A stretch of DNA of 64,000 nucleotides, from positions 61,030 to 125,029 of the forward strand of contig DASVEE010000029.1 of the NCBI GenBank assembly GCA_036380735.1. Reading direction: 5' to 3'. The translations under genes were made by a program, and so were the position numbers. This document shows positions 34,831 through 43,645 of this stretch, one piece after another. Source of the stretch: DASVEE01 sp036380735. Its GTDB lineage: Bacteria > Acidobacteriota > Thermoanaerobaculia > Gp7-AA8. A model generated the notes under the pieces. The model was not told the DNA's origin. It made no database searches and saw only the letters and a list, made by a program, of their open reading frames with translations. How positions within the stretch are numbered: the stretch's first letter is position 1; each line of letters opens with the position of its first letter.

Positions 34831-35810
34831 CAGAAGAGCTCGAGACCCCAGAGATCGTGGATGTGAATGATACCTTCGACTGTCCCCGCTTCATCGCAGA
34901 CGAAGAGGGAGGTGATGCGGCGCTCTTCCATGAGTTGAAGGGCGGCCGAGGCGAGCTCGCCGGGCTCGATGATGCTCGGGTTCGCCTTCATCGCATCACC
35001 GGCGGATTTCCGCAGCACGCCTTCTTCTTCGGCCTGCAAAAGCCGGCGGAGATCGCCATCGGAGATCACCCCTTGCAGCTTACGGTCCGCATCGACCACG
35101 GCCGTGATGCCGAAGCCTTTCTTCGACATCTCATAGATGACGTCGTGCATCGACGTCGACGTCATCACGGCCGGCAGGTCGTCCCCTTTGTGCATCAGGT
35201 CACGCACTCTGAGGAAGCGCTTCCCGAGCTTGCCGCCCGGATGCAGGAACGCGAAATCCTCTTCCTTGAAGCCCTTCCACTGGAGGAGGGCCATCGCCAG
35301 CGCGTCGCCCAGGGCCAGCGTGGCGGTGGTGGAGGCGGTCGGCGCGAGCCCGAGGGGACACGCTTCCTTCGAGATGGCGGCGGAGAGGTGATGGTCGGCG
35401 GTGCGCGCGAGCGTGGAGGCCGGGTTGCCGGTGATGGCGACGATCTCCACGCCGATGCGCTTGACGCTGGGAAGGATGCGGATCAGCTCCTCGGTCTCGC
35501 CGGAGTTGGAGATGGCGAGGACGACGTCGCCGCGGACGAGCATCCCGAGGTCACCATGAATGGCTTCGGTCGGATGCATGAAGAAGGAGGGCGTGCCGGT
35601 CGAGGCGAGCGTCGCGCTGATCTTCTTGCAGATGATGCCCGACTTGCCGACGCCCATGGTCACGACCCGGCCGCTCGTCGTGGCGATCTTTTCGACCGCG
35701 TCGACGAAGCCCTGATCGATGTGCTGAATGAGGCCGAGAATCGCCGCTGCTTCGACTTCCAGGACCCGCTTCGCCTCGGCGATGGCAGGATGCGCCATAT
35801 GGCCGCGCAT
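34830..35810 (-). CDS. kdsD: arabinose-5-phosphate isomerase (KdsD/KpsF/GutQ)
   Basis: 326 residues. The SIS domain (about 35-180) contains VVTMGVGKSGIICKKISATLASTGTPSFFMHP and KEACPLGLAPTASTTATLALGDALA; two CBS domains follow (about 210-326). It converts ribulose-5-phosphate to arabinose-5-phosphate, the first step of Kdo synthesis for LPS. With lolA and the lpt genes it shows a diderm LPS-bearing envelope. The first ATG was used; ATG 35798 is equally plausible. Confidence 0.94.
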   Translation of the reverse strand: MRGHMAHPAIAEAKRVLEVEAAAILGLIQHIDQGFVDAVEKIATTSGRVVTMGVGKSGIICKKISATLASTGTPSFFMHPTEAIHGDLGMLVRGDVVLAISNSGETEELIRILPSVKRIGVEIVAITGNPASTLARTADHHLSAAISKEACPLGLAPTASTTATLALGDALAMALLQWKGFKEEDFAFLHPGGKLGKRFLRVRDLMHKGDDLPAVMTSTSMHDVIYEMSKKGFGITAVVDADRKLQGVISDGDLRRLLQAEEEGVLRKSAGDAMKANPSIIEPGELASAALQLMEERRITSLFVCDEAGTVEGIIHIHDLWGLELF

Positions 35811-35830
35811 GGTAACTCAGAAGGGGTGAC

Positions 35831-35942
35831 GGGACGAATGGGGACGGAGAACGATAGGACGGATAGGACCTATAGGACGGATGGGACGAATCCCGCATCC
35901 CATCTGTCCTATGGGTCCTATTCGTCCTATCGGTCCTATCGT
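35831..35942. repeat. 9-bp repeat palindrome (copy 10)
   Basis: Forward units at 35831-35889 and inverted units at 35896-35942 with a tiny core (TCCCGCA). It fills the whole gap between the panE stop and the kdsD start and reaches the stop codon TCA of panE (complement). Confidence 0.88.
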
Positions 35943-36862
35943 CATCCCTGGCGGGCGGCGCGCTCCTGCGGCAACAGCGCGTGATACAGCACCTCGGTGA
36001 CCGGCGTGGCCGCGCGGGCATCGCGGCCCAGGCGGACCACCGCGCCCAACTGCGCCTCCAGTTCGGACGGCTTGCCGTTCATCAGGTCGCGCTGCATCGA
36101 AGACAGCGATCCGGCGGCCAGGCCGTCGTAGCGCTCCATCGTGCGCTCCACGATGTCGTCAGCCAGCGTGACGCCGCGTGCGTTCGCCACGGCGACGGCT
36201 TCGCGCACGATGCGCTCGGCGAGGGCGCGTGGCTCCGGCATGGCGCGCCAGACGTCGACGGGCACGCGCGTCGCGGCGCCGACGGCGCTGAGGCCGACGA
36301 TGAACACGAATTTCGTCCACATCGAGCGGTGGACGTCCTGCGGGATCTCGGCGGTGATGCCGGCCTGCCGCAGCGTCTCGAGGAGGCGCGTGGTGCGCTC
36401 GCTCGTGCGGTTGTCCAGCTCACCGAACGCGATCATCGGCTCGGCGCCGGTGTGGCGGATGTGACCCGGCTCGACGATGCAGCTGACGATGGCGCACAAC
36501 CCGCCGGCGACGTGCTCGCGCCCGACGATCGGGGAGAGGACGTCCGGCGCGTCGATGCCATTCTCCAGCGGGACGACGAGCGTCTCGTCGGCAAGGATCG
36601 GCGTCAGCTTCGGTGCGACCTCGGGGATCTGCCACGCTTTGACGGTGACGAAGACGACGTCGACTTTTTCCGCCGGCGCGTCGGTCGCGTTCACGCGTGC
36701 GAGGTGAAAGTCACCGTTGATGCTTTCGACGCGGAGGCCGTGAGTGCGGAGCGCCTCGAGGGTGCGTCCGCGAACGATGAAGGTGGTGTCGATGCCTGCC
36801 TGCGCGAGCCGTCCGCCAAAGTACCCGCCGACGCCGCCCGCACCTACGACTGCGATGCGCAT
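35942..36862 (-). CDS. panE: 2-dehydropantoate 2-reductase
   Basis: 306 residues. An N-terminal NADPH Rossmann motif, VVGAGGVGGYFGGRLAQAG, is followed by VFVTVKAWQIPEVAPKL, VVPLENGID and a C-terminal ApbA_C domain with LWRAMPE-like helices (KFVFIVGLSAVGAATR, MQRDLMNGKPSELEAQLGAVVRLG). It reduces ketopantoate to pantoate for pantothenate/CoA synthesis; coaD lies 4 kb away. The PSELEAQ element is the substrate-binding signature. Complete. Confidence 0.93.
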   Translation of the reverse strand: MRIAVVGAGGVGGYFGGRLAQAGIDTTFIVRGRTLEALRTHGLRVESINGDFHLARVNATDAPAEKVDVVFVTVKAWQIPEVAPKLTPILADETLVVPLENGIDAPDVLSPIVGREHVAGGLCAIVSCIVEPGHIRHTGAEPMIAFGELDNRTSERTTRLLETLRQAGITAEIPQDVHRSMWTKFVFIVGLSAVGAATRVPVDVWRAMPEPRALAERIVREAVAVANARGVTLADDIVERTMERYDGLAAGSLSSMQRDLMNGKPSELEAQLGAVVRLGRDARAATPVTEVLYHALLPQERAARQG

Positions 36863-36887
36863 GGCCGCGCATTATAGGCAGTGCCTT

Positions 36888-37916
36888 TCAGGCAACCAGT
36901 CCCATTCGTCTCGCGTGGGTCATGGCCTCGGCGGAGGTGGCGACGTACACCATCTCGACGCCGGCGCTTTTCGCTTCATCGATCAGCGCCGCCACGGCGC
37001 GGTCGCGGATGTCGGTAGTGACGTCGCGGATGAAAGCGGCGCGGATGCGCGTCGGGAAGGAACGGATCACGTCGAGGTAGATCTCGGGATCGTGCTGACC
37101 GCTGTCGCCGATGAGGACGAACGGCAGGTCGGGGTAGAACTCGAGGATGCGGCGGATCTCCTCCGCCTTGTGCACCGTGTGCGGCTCGTAGATCAGCTTC
37201 ACGTCGTCGATGCCCCAGTCCTGGAGGAACAGCGGTCCGTGAGGGACGCCCTGCAACTGCATGAAGTCGGCGATGAGATCGTGCAGGTTCCACGGACTGC
37301 TCGAGACGTAGAAGATCGGGTTCGCGTCGCGATGCAGCGCGCGATAGAGCTCGGAGACGCCCTCGAACGGCACGCGCGAGGCGGCGTTCTGCAGGAGGAC
37401 GGTGCGGGCCATCGTCAGGAGGCTGGTCGCGCCGGTGCGCACGATGGTGTCGTCGATGTCGCTGATGACTCCGAACTCCGCCGCCGGCTGCGGAACGATT
37501 ACGTGCGCCAGGGCGCCGGTGCTGGTCTCGGGGAGCTCCACGGTCACGTCGTGCCAGAGGAGGGCTGGGTCGAGCTCGCGCGGCTCGAGGCGCAACTGGA
37601 AGTGCCCCTCATCGTCGGTCATCCCTTCCATCACGGCGTCGCGGTAGCGGGCGATGACGCGCGCACCGCCGACCTCGCGGGAGTGAAAGCGGCGGTACGC
37701 GTTCATCAGGTTGCGCCAGACGGGCTCCGCTTCCGTGGCCCGGGTGATTGCTCGCTCGACGAGGACACGCCCGCGGACGAAGAGCTCGTGCCCGCGCCCG
37801 AAGCCGCGATAGGGGGAGATGACCAGCTTCGTCGCGGCCGACCGGCGGCTGCCGGCGCGGCGATCGATGTGCCGTTCGAGTCCGGCGGCGAGTCGATGAG
37901 CGGCACGTTTGACCAT
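36888..37916 (-). CDS. App1-like phosphatidate phosphatase (DUF2183) protein
   Basis: 342 residues. The HAD-like catalytic motif is GVISDIDDTIVRTG at about residue 160 (DxDDT nucleophile pair), with FYVSSSPWNLHDLIADFM and FVLIGDSGQHDPEIY further on, as in yeast App1 and bacterial DUF2183 proteins. These dephosphorylate phosphatidate or diacylglycerol pyrophosphate. The N-terminal ~150 residues form a beta-rich domain (FVRGRVLVERAI, HFQLRLEPREL). It is divergent from pckA with 136 bases between starts. The start ATG 37916 gives a basic N-terminus and avoids antisense overlap with pckA. Confidence 0.85.
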   Translation of the reverse strand: MVKRAAHRLAAGLERHIDRRAGSRRSAATKLVISPYRGFGRGHELFVRGRVLVERAITRATEAEPVWRNLMNAYRRFHSREVGGARVIARYRDAVMEGMTDDEGHFQLRLEPRELDPALLWHDVTVELPETSTGALAHVIVPQPAAEFGVISDIDDTIVRTGATSLLTMARTVLLQNAASRVPFEGVSELYRALHRDANPIFYVSSSPWNLHDLIADFMQLQGVPHGPLFLQDWGIDDVKLIYEPHTVHKAEEIRRILEFYPDLPFVLIGDSGQHDPEIYLDVIRSFPTRIRAAFIRDVTTDIRDRAVAALIDEAKSAGVEMVYVATSAEAMTHARRMGLVA

Positions 37917-38052
37917 TCGGACCCCATTTTTGCCGATGCTGTGCCCGTTTTGCTTCGTGTAGAATCCGCCGCCTGACCCTTGGCTGTGAACTTCGGCGCG
38001 ATCCTTGCGTCGATCGAGACCCAACACAATTCCGAGAGCAAGAGGACCATTC

Positions 38053-39654
38053 ATGAGCGAACTGCTGACCGCCACGAATACGCCCGCGCGCCCGGCGCCT
38101 ACGACGGCAGCCAGGAGCGGGAAGAGCCTGCCGGTGGAGCCGAAGACGACGATCTGGAATCCGTCTCCGGCCGACCTGCGCCGCTTTGCCGAGGAGATGC
38201 CGAACGCGCGCCTTACCGAATTCGGCAACCTCAACGTAGCGACCCGCGTGGTTTCCCGGTCGAAACTCTCCACCTTCGTCGCCACCGACACCCCCGAGAA
38301 CCACTCCGACCAGACGATCACGCGCGCCGAGTACGACCGGATCAGCAAGCTGCAGAACGACTACATCAGTCAGCAGGAAATGCTCGTCGTCGATGGCTAC
38401 ATCGGCAATGACCCCGCGTTCCGCACCCGCGCGCGCCTGATCATCGAGAAGGCGAACGCGAACATCGCGGCGATGCAGCACATCCTCTATTACCCGGCGA
38501 CGGCCGAGGAGCTCGAAGGATTCGAGCCGGAAGTGACGGTGATCTACACGCCGAACCTGAAGGCCGAGGGGTATCCGGACGATCGCCTGATCGCGGTCGA
38601 CCTCGAGAACTACATCACCCGCGTCTTCAACTCCGATTACTTCGGCGAGTCGAAGAAGGGCGGACTCCGCATGTGGAACAAGCTGGTGTACGAGCGCGGC
38701 GGCCTGGCCCTCCACGCCGGCTGCAAGGTGATCCCGGTCGGCGACAAGAAGCGCGTCGGCCTGATCGTCGGGCTCTCCGGCACCGGCAAGACGACCACCA
38801 CCTTCACGAAGCAGAACAACTCGCAGCCGGTGCAGGACGACTTCTGCGCGCTGATGCCGGGCGGCAAGGTCTATGCGACGGAGAACGGCTGCTTCGCCAA
38901 GACGTTCGGCCTGAACCCGAATGACGAGCCGACGATCTACCACGCCTGCGCCTCCGAGCACGCGTACCTCGAGAACGTCTCCCAGAGCGAAGGGAAGATC
39001 GACTACTTCGACACGTCCTACACGCCGAACGGCCGCGCCGTCATCCGCATGGAAGACATCGCCGGCGCCGCCGACGCGCGCGAGGTGACGAAGGTCGACT
39101 TCCTCCTCATCCTCAACCGCAACGAGAACATCATCCCGGCCGTGGCCAAGCTCGAGGGGCCGCTCGCGGCCGCGTTCTTCATGCTCGGTGAGACGAAGGG
39201 CACCAGCGCCGGCGGCGCGTCGGAAGCCGGCAAGTCGCTCCGCGTGCCGGGCACGAACCCGTTCTTCCCGCTGCTCCACGCGTATCAGGGCAACCGGATG
39301 AACGAGCTGATGAAGGAGAGCCCGATGGAGGTTTACCTCATGAACACGGGCTCGATCGGCGGCGACGGGAAGCAGGAAGGCTCCAAGAAGGTCAAGATCC
39401 AGCACTCGTCCGCGGTGGTCAAGGCGATCGCCGAAGGCACGATCAAGTGGGAGCGCGACCCGGACTTTGGCTACCTCGTGGCCACCGAGGTGCCGGGCAT
39501 CGACGATCAGGATTACCTGCAGCCGAAACAGATGTACGAGCGGCAGGGGAGACTCGATGAGTACGCACAGCTCGTCGAGAAGTACAACAAGGACCGCCGC
39601 GAGTATCTCCGGAAGTGGAAGGGGCTTTCGGAGGAGATCGTCACCGCGATCTGA
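38053..39654 (+). CDS. pckA: phosphoenolpyruvate carboxykinase (ATP)
   Basis: 533 residues. The kinase P-loop is GLSGTGKTTT, with the ATP-type context HAGCKVIPVGDKKRVGLIV and FCALMPGGKVYATENGCFAKT. Later DTSYTPNGRAVIRMEDI and ETKGTSAGG(A)SEAG are family features. It converts oxaloacetate plus ATP to PEP, linking the TCA cycle with gluconeogenesis and, via PEP, with the regulatory PTS in this window. AAGAGG precedes the ATG. The first ~30 residues are low-complexity. A rho-independent terminator follows. Confidence 0.95.
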   Translation: MSELLTATNTPARPAPTTAARSGKSLPVEPKTTIWNPSPADLRRFAEEMPNARLTEFGNLNVATRVVSRSKLSTFVATDTPENHSDQTITRAEYDRISKLQNDYISQQEMLVVDGYIGNDPAFRTRARLIIEKANANIAAMQHILYYPATAEELEGFEPEVTVIYTPNLKAEGYPDDRLIAVDLENYITRVFNSDYFGESKKGGLRMWNKLVYERGGLALHAGCKVIPVGDKKRVGLIVGLSGTGKTTTTFTKQNNSQPVQDDFCALMPGGKVYATENGCFAKTFGLNPNDEPTIYHACASEHAYLENVSQSEGKIDYFDTSYTPNGRAVIRMEDIAGAADAREVTKVDFLLILNRNENIIPAVAKLEGPLAAAFFMLGETKGTSAGGASEAGKSLRVPGTNPFFPLLHAYQGNRMNELMKESPMEVYLMNTGSIGGDGKQEGSKKVKIQHSSAVVKAIAEGTIKWERDPDFGYLVATEVPGIDDQDYLQPKQMYERQGRLDEYAQLVEKYNKDRREYLRKWKGLSEEIVTAI

Positions 39655-39686
39655 TCCTCGTACGGCCCACGGTTACCGCAGCACGG

Positions 39687-39720
39687 AAGGCCCCGCGGCA
39701 ACGCGGGGCCTTCTGTTTTT
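39687..39720 (+). terminator. rho-independent terminator of pckA
   Basis: AAGGCCCCGCG-GCAA-CGCGGGGCCTT is an 11-bp perfect stem with a 4-base loop, followed by TTCTGTTTTT. It starts 33 bases after the pckA stop. Confidence 0.93.
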
Positions 39721-39733
39721 GCCGGGCGTGCGG

Positions 39734-39944
39734 CGGGAACGTGCCTTGGGTGTGCGGGGGAATGGGACCTATGGGACCAATAGGACTTATGCGCCTGGCG
39801 GACCCTGGGTGCTTTGGTGGCCTGTGGGTGAAGTAACGCTGCTACCACGGGGAACCACGGCACCCAGGATCCGCAGGCCCATAGGTCCCATCTGTCCCAT
39901 AGGTCCCATTTCCCATTCCCCCGCACACCCAAGGCACGTTCCCG
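39734..39944. repeat. giant palindrome (type A, copy 2)
   Basis: Outer arms CGGGAACGTGCCTTGGGTGT and the complement CCCAAGGCACGTTCCCG; 9-bp arrays at 39763-39791 (forward) and 39878-39915 (inverted); inner arms CGGACCCTGGGTGC / GCACCCAGGATCCG. The loop differs from the 27-kb and 57-kb copies. It lies between the pckA terminator and the lptFG stop (convergent genes), ending three bases from the stop. Confidence 0.93.
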
Positions 39945-39947
39945 CGA

Positions 39948-42386
39948 TCAAGTCTCCACGTGCAGAAACATGTACACCGCGGCAATCGCAAACAGGATGT
40001 TGGCGCTCCACGCCGACAGCATGGGTGGCAGGTTGCCGACTTCGCCGAACTGGGTGAAGACGGCGAACAGCATCGTGTAGACGATGCCCAGCACCAGCGA
40101 GATGCCGATGCCGTACAGCGCGCCGCGCTTGCCGATGCGGAAGGCGAACGGCAGTGCGATGAGCGCCATGATGATGCTGATCGCTGGCCACGACGTCTTC
40201 GTGTAGAGGTCGACCGACAGGTCGTCGGCCGCGTAGCCGGCGTTCCTCACCGTGGCGATGTAGCGCCGCAGCTCGCGGAACGTCATCTGATCCGGCGACT
40301 TCGACTCGGCCGAAAAATCCTCCGGCGTCTCCGCGTACTGCAGCGCGACCGGCTGCCGGATCGGCGTGAACGTCGAAGAGCTGTCGTTCAGGATCGAGCG
40401 GATCCAGCCGTCCTCGAAGACCCACTGCTTTCCGTTCCAGCGGGCGCGGTTCGCGTAGACGCGGCGCGTTAGGTGGAAGTCCTGCGGCGCGTACTCGAAC
40501 ACCTGGACCTGCGAAAGCGTCTGCGTGTTCGCGTCGTACGAGAGGAAATTGATGATGTAGCGGCCCTTGCCGAGGAACCACTGCTTTTGTTGCGAGGCAG
40601 CGCTGATTGGAGGCTTCCCCTCGATGCGCCGTTTCAGGCGCGCGACCCGCTCGTTGGAGTACGGCAGGACGAAGTCGAGGATGAAGTAGGCGAGCACGCT
40701 GATGACGGCGGCTACGGCGATGATCGGCATGGCCGTCCGGAACAGCGACACGCCGCCCGACTTGATGGCGGTGATCTCGTTGTTCTTCGACAGCATCCCG
40801 AACGTGACGAGCGTGGCGACGAGCACCGAGATCGGCAGCGTCCAGTGGAGCACCTGGAAGATGTGGAAGCGGTAGTAGGCGAAGAGGGTGTGGAACGGGA
40901 TGTCGTTCGCGCGGACGTCGCGCGCGATCTCCGTGTAGTCGACGACCACGAACAAGGCGACGACCGAGATGAGGACGAGCCCGAGCACCTTCGCGAACTC
41001 GCGGAGGATGTAGCGGTCGAGGATGTTGGGGAACGTGACGTCGAGGCGATTGAGCACGCTCGGATCGTCATCGACGGCCGTGCTCGAGACGTTGCGGCGC
41101 CGGCGGAAGAGCCCAAGGAAGCGGTTGAGCAGGCGAGCGACGACACCGCCCTCGCTCTGCGCGCCGGCATCGCGGTTCGTGCGGATCAGGAGGTAGATGC
41201 CGACCGCGAGCAGGACGATGTTGGCCGCCCACATTCCGAGAGCCGGGTGGATCCTGCCGTTGGCGGCGAGCTGCTCGCCGTTATTGATCATCACGTAATA
41301 GACGATGATGATGGCGATACTTAAAGAGAAACCTGAGCTTTTGCCGCCGCGGCGGTTGGTGATCCCGAGCGGCAGTCCAAGGACGCCGAAGGCGATGCAG
41401 GCGAACGGGATCGCGAACTTCTTGTGGATCTCGACGCGCGCGAGGTTGTAGGTCTCGCGGTCGCCGCTGTTGCGGAGCTCGCGTTCCTGCCGCATGAGCT
41501 CGCGCAGGTCCATCTCGCGCAGGCTGCGTGCAAGCGAGCCCGAGTTGTCGTCCGCGCCAATGGACGGCAGGAGGATCCGCTGCGAGGCGTTCGACGTCAG
41601 GTCGTAACGGTCCGGCTTGCGCGGGTCCCAGGTGTGGTTCTGCGCGTTGCGGAGGTTCATCCAGATCTGCTGCTCGCCGGCAGCGTCGGGCGGTGAGACC
41701 GTGAGGTTGCCGCTCTGCGCGACGATGACGCGCTGGCCGCCGGAGCCGAAGGTGCCCATGGCTGAGTCGTCGCTGCCGCCCGGTGCAGTCGGGGTCGTCT
41801 CGGCAATCTCCTGGGGCGTGGTGCCGACGGCATCTTCATCTTCGCTGCGGTTGTCGGACACGAACACGCCGCGCCATTCGCCGGTCTCGGCGCTGACGTC
41901 GTTCACGTAGATCATCACGTTCGCGTACTGGTCGAAGAAGATGCGCGGCTTGACTTCCTTTTCCGCGGACGAGGTGATGATCTGGGCCTTGAGGCTCTGG
42001 AACTGCGTGTTGCCTTTGGGCGTCACGAAGTTCATCAGGTAGAGGTTCAGCAGGAAGATGACGAAGCTGAACAGAAAGACCGGACGGTAGATCGTGCGCG
42101 TCGAAAGGCCGAGCGCGCGCATGGCGATGATCTCGGAGTCGGAGGAAAGACGGCCGACGGCGATGAGGATGCCGAACAGGAGCGACATCGGGACGGTCAG
42201 GACGATGATGTGCGGCAGCGACCAGAGCAGCAGCTTGCCGACGACCTCGCCGGGCAGCGAGCGGCGGATGATCATGCCGGCCATGTCGAACAGGCGCTGG
42301 GTCAGGATGATGGAGGTGTAGAACCCGAACCCCAGGAGAGTCGGGCCAAGCATCTCTTTGAAGATGTAGCGCGTGAGGATGCCCAT
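39948..42386 (-). CDS. LptF-LptG fusion permease of the LPS export ABC transporter
   Basis: 812 residues, about twice an LptF or LptG. Residues 1-~385 are LptF-like (MGILTRYIFKEMLGPTLLGFGFY, periplasmic jellyroll, then FAIPFACIAFGVLGLPLGI and two more helices). A cytoplasmic linker (~390-445) contains RRRRNVSSTAVDDDPS. Residues ~445-812 are LptG-like (ILDRYILREFAKVLGLVLISVVALF, second jellyroll, AISIIMALIALPFAFRIGKRGALYGIGISLVLG). It would form the whole extractor channel with an LptB dimer (gene at 56258-57007), pulling LPS from the inner membrane. No frameshift or internal stop is seen, so the fusion is genuine. Confidence 0.93.
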   Translation of the reverse strand: MGILTRYIFKEMLGPTLLGFGFYTSIILTQRLFDMAGMIIRRSLPGEVVGKLLLWSLPHIIVLTVPMSLLFGILIAVGRLSSDSEIIAMRALGLSTRTIYRPVFLFSFVIFLLNLYLMNFVTPKGNTQFQSLKAQIITSSAEKEVKPRIFFDQYANVMIYVNDVSAETGEWRGVFVSDNRSEDEDAVGTTPQEIAETTPTAPGGSDDSAMGTFGSGGQRVIVAQSGNLTVSPPDAAGEQQIWMNLRNAQNHTWDPRKPDRYDLTSNASQRILLPSIGADDNSGSLARSLREMDLRELMRQERELRNSGDRETYNLARVEIHKKFAIPFACIAFGVLGLPLGITNRRGGKSSGFSLSIAIIIVYYVMINNGEQLAANGRIHPALGMWAANIVLLAVGIYLLIRTNRDAGAQSEGGVVARLLNRFLGLFRRRRNVSSTAVDDDPSVLNRLDVTFPNILDRYILREFAKVLGLVLISVVALFVVVDYTEIARDVRANDIPFHTLFAYYRFHIFQVLHWTLPISVLVATLVTFGMLSKNNEITAIKSGGVSLFRTAMPIIAVAAVISVLAYFILDFVLPYSNERVARLKRRIEGKPPISAASQQKQWFLGKGRYIINFLSYDANTQTLSQVQVFEYAPQDFHLTRRVYANRARWNGKQWVFEDGWIRSILNDSSSTFTPIRQPVALQYAETPEDFSAESKSPDQMTFRELRRYIATVRNAGYAADDLSVDLYTKTSWPAISIIMALIALPFAFRIGKRGALYGIGISLVLGIVYTMLFAVFTQFGEVGNLPPMLSAWSANILFAIAAVYMFLHVET

Positions 42387-42593
42387 GCGGTGGCGGATTG
42401 TAATCGCGTGCTGTCTTCGTGCCTGCCGCGTTTCGACATGTTTCCACGGAGTGCAGAGGCGCAGCCGGGCGATCCAGGGAACGGATTGCCGGGAGCTTCA
42501 GGTGTTTCCACAGCGTCTATTAAGAAGGATTATGTTAAACGCTGTTATGGATTCGAACCTCCCTTCGGATCTCCAGACCGCCACCGCTGCGTC
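42387..42593. other. AT-richer gap upstream of lptFG
   Basis: 207 bases between the lptFG start and the TIR-like gene stop. It holds an AT-rich stretch (about 42513-42540) flanked by the 7-bp inverted pair ACAGCGT (42510-42516) / ACGCTGT (42539-42545). CATAAT on the minus strand could be a -10 element for lptFG. No repeat family and no convincing gene. Confidence 0.4.
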
Positions 42594-43520
42594 TCAGACG
42601 ACCAGCCGCACGATCCCCAGGGCGATCATCCGCTGGACGATCTCCAGAGCCCTCTCCGCTCGCGTGTCTTCCTCGCTGACCACCACGACCCGGGTCGTAT
42701 AGAGATACGTCGCTGCGCCGAGCGCGACGACCACGGCGTCTCGCTGCGCGTCGCCCCGCGTGAGGACGACGATCGCCGCACCGCACGCTTCGAGCGCTTC
42801 CCGTACGGCCGGCTCCAGCGGCGCTCCTGGCTCGCCCTGCGCCGCCGCCACGCGATGCGGGATTCTGAACTGCTCCAGCAGCCGTTCCACGCGCGCAGCT
42901 GGCTCGCGCTCCGCCCCATGCACCACGAGAATCGGCTTCGACGAGCCGCCCTCGGCCGGCCGTGGCATCGGCGTTGGGGCCGGCGGCGGCGCCGGTCGCT
43001 CACCGGCCACGAACGCCTCGAGCGCCTCGCGGTCGAAGATGAACCGTGTCGGTGCCCCGCGTCGTCCGACCACCATCTGCCCGAGCCCGGCGCCCTCGAT
43101 GAGCTGGAAAAATGTGATGGCCTGCTCGTTGGCGATCTCGTCGCTCGCCGACGCCTCGTCCCGAAAGAACGCCCTCCAATGCGCGACGACTTCGCTGGCG
43201 GCCAGCGCGGGCACACTCTGATGAGCCGAGCGCTCCAGAATCGCCGTATACGTTTGCGCCGAATACGCCGCCTCGGCCAATGCCGATTTCACCGAGCCGC
43301 TGGCGTTAAGACCGAATCTACGACCAAGCTCGGTCAATCGAAGCGGCTCTTGCGGCTCTAGAAGTGTCCAGTATCGCAACGCGTGCAATCGTCGTGGATC
43401 GGCTAACCTCTCGCCGATGATCGACTTAGCTTCGTCGACTGGCACCCCGTTCGATTTTCGGGCGAGAAAGGAACAGATCTTCTTGGCGTCTTCGACGGTA
43501 GTTCGACTGGGTAACGGCAC
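42594..43520 (-). CDS. TIR-like/Rossmann effector-type protein with DUF5343-like N-terminus
   Basis: 308 residues from GTG. Residues 1-~165 are helical (ALRYWTLLEPQEPLRLTELGRRFGLN; NEQAITFFQLIEGAGLGQMVVG) and resemble the winged-helix-like DUF5343 domain. After a Pro/Ala linker (~170-190), residues ~195-308 begin KPILVVHGAEREPAARVERLLEQF, with AIVVLTRGDAQRDAVVVALGA and TRVVVVSEED, like the TIR-like nucleotide-binding domains of bacterial defence proteins. The usual RxNVxFELG segment is degenerate. It stands alone among housekeeping genes; its 5' part (about 43300-43520) looks less GC-rich than its neighbours. Domain names are by recall, not search. Confidence 0.62.
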   Translation of the reverse strand: MPLPSRTTVEDAKKICSFLARKSNGVPVDEAKSIIGERLADPRRLHALRYWTLLEPQEPLRLTELGRRFGLNASGSVKSALAEAAYSAQTYTAILERSAHQSVPALAASEVVAHWRAFFRDEASASDEIANEQAITFFQLIEGAGLGQMVVGRRGAPTRFIFDREALEAFVAGERPAPPPAPTPMPRPAEGGSSKPILVVHGAEREPAARVERLLEQFRIPHRVAAAQGEPGAPLEPAVREALEACGAAIVVLTRGDAQRDAVVVALGAATYLYTTRVVVVSEEDTRAERALEIVQRMIALGIVRLVV

Positions 43521-43566
43521 GGCCTTAGTTTTAACACGTCAAAGGCGGTTAAGGGCGGATTTCGGC

Positions 43567-43605
43567 GAGACGAATGGGGCCTATAGGACAGATAGGACCT
43601 ATGGG
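43567..43605. repeat. 9-bp repeat array (copy 12, forward)
   Basis: Units CGAATGGGG, CTATAGGAC, AGATAGGAC and CTATGGGAT lead straight into a hairpin at 43603-43635. Confidence 0.8.
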
Positions 43606-43635
43606 ATGGCCGTCGTAGGTTGCGACGGCCATCCC
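43603..43635. terminator. 13-bp perfect hairpin between metB-like gene and TIR-like gene
   Basis: GGGATGGCCGTCG / CGACGGCCATCCC with a 7-base loop (TAGGTTG). It lies 11 bases past the minus-strand stop of the PLP enzyme gene, so it probably ends or protects that transcript. There is no T-tract, so classical intrinsic termination is doubtful. Confidence 0.6.
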
Positions 43636-43645
43636 ACCGCCGTGC

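Noticed and set aside
42549..42559. tRNA fragment or att site (minus-strand GGTTCGAATCC, the T-loop consensus)
   Set aside because: The flanking bases do not form the T-stem or acceptor stem and there is no CCA or anticodon arm; probably chance.
42535..42702. Short plus-strand ORF with AAGAAGG upstream (MLNAVMDSNLPSD...)
   Set aside because: It overlaps the 3' end of the TIR-like gene antisense, is short and low-complexity, and shows no family features.
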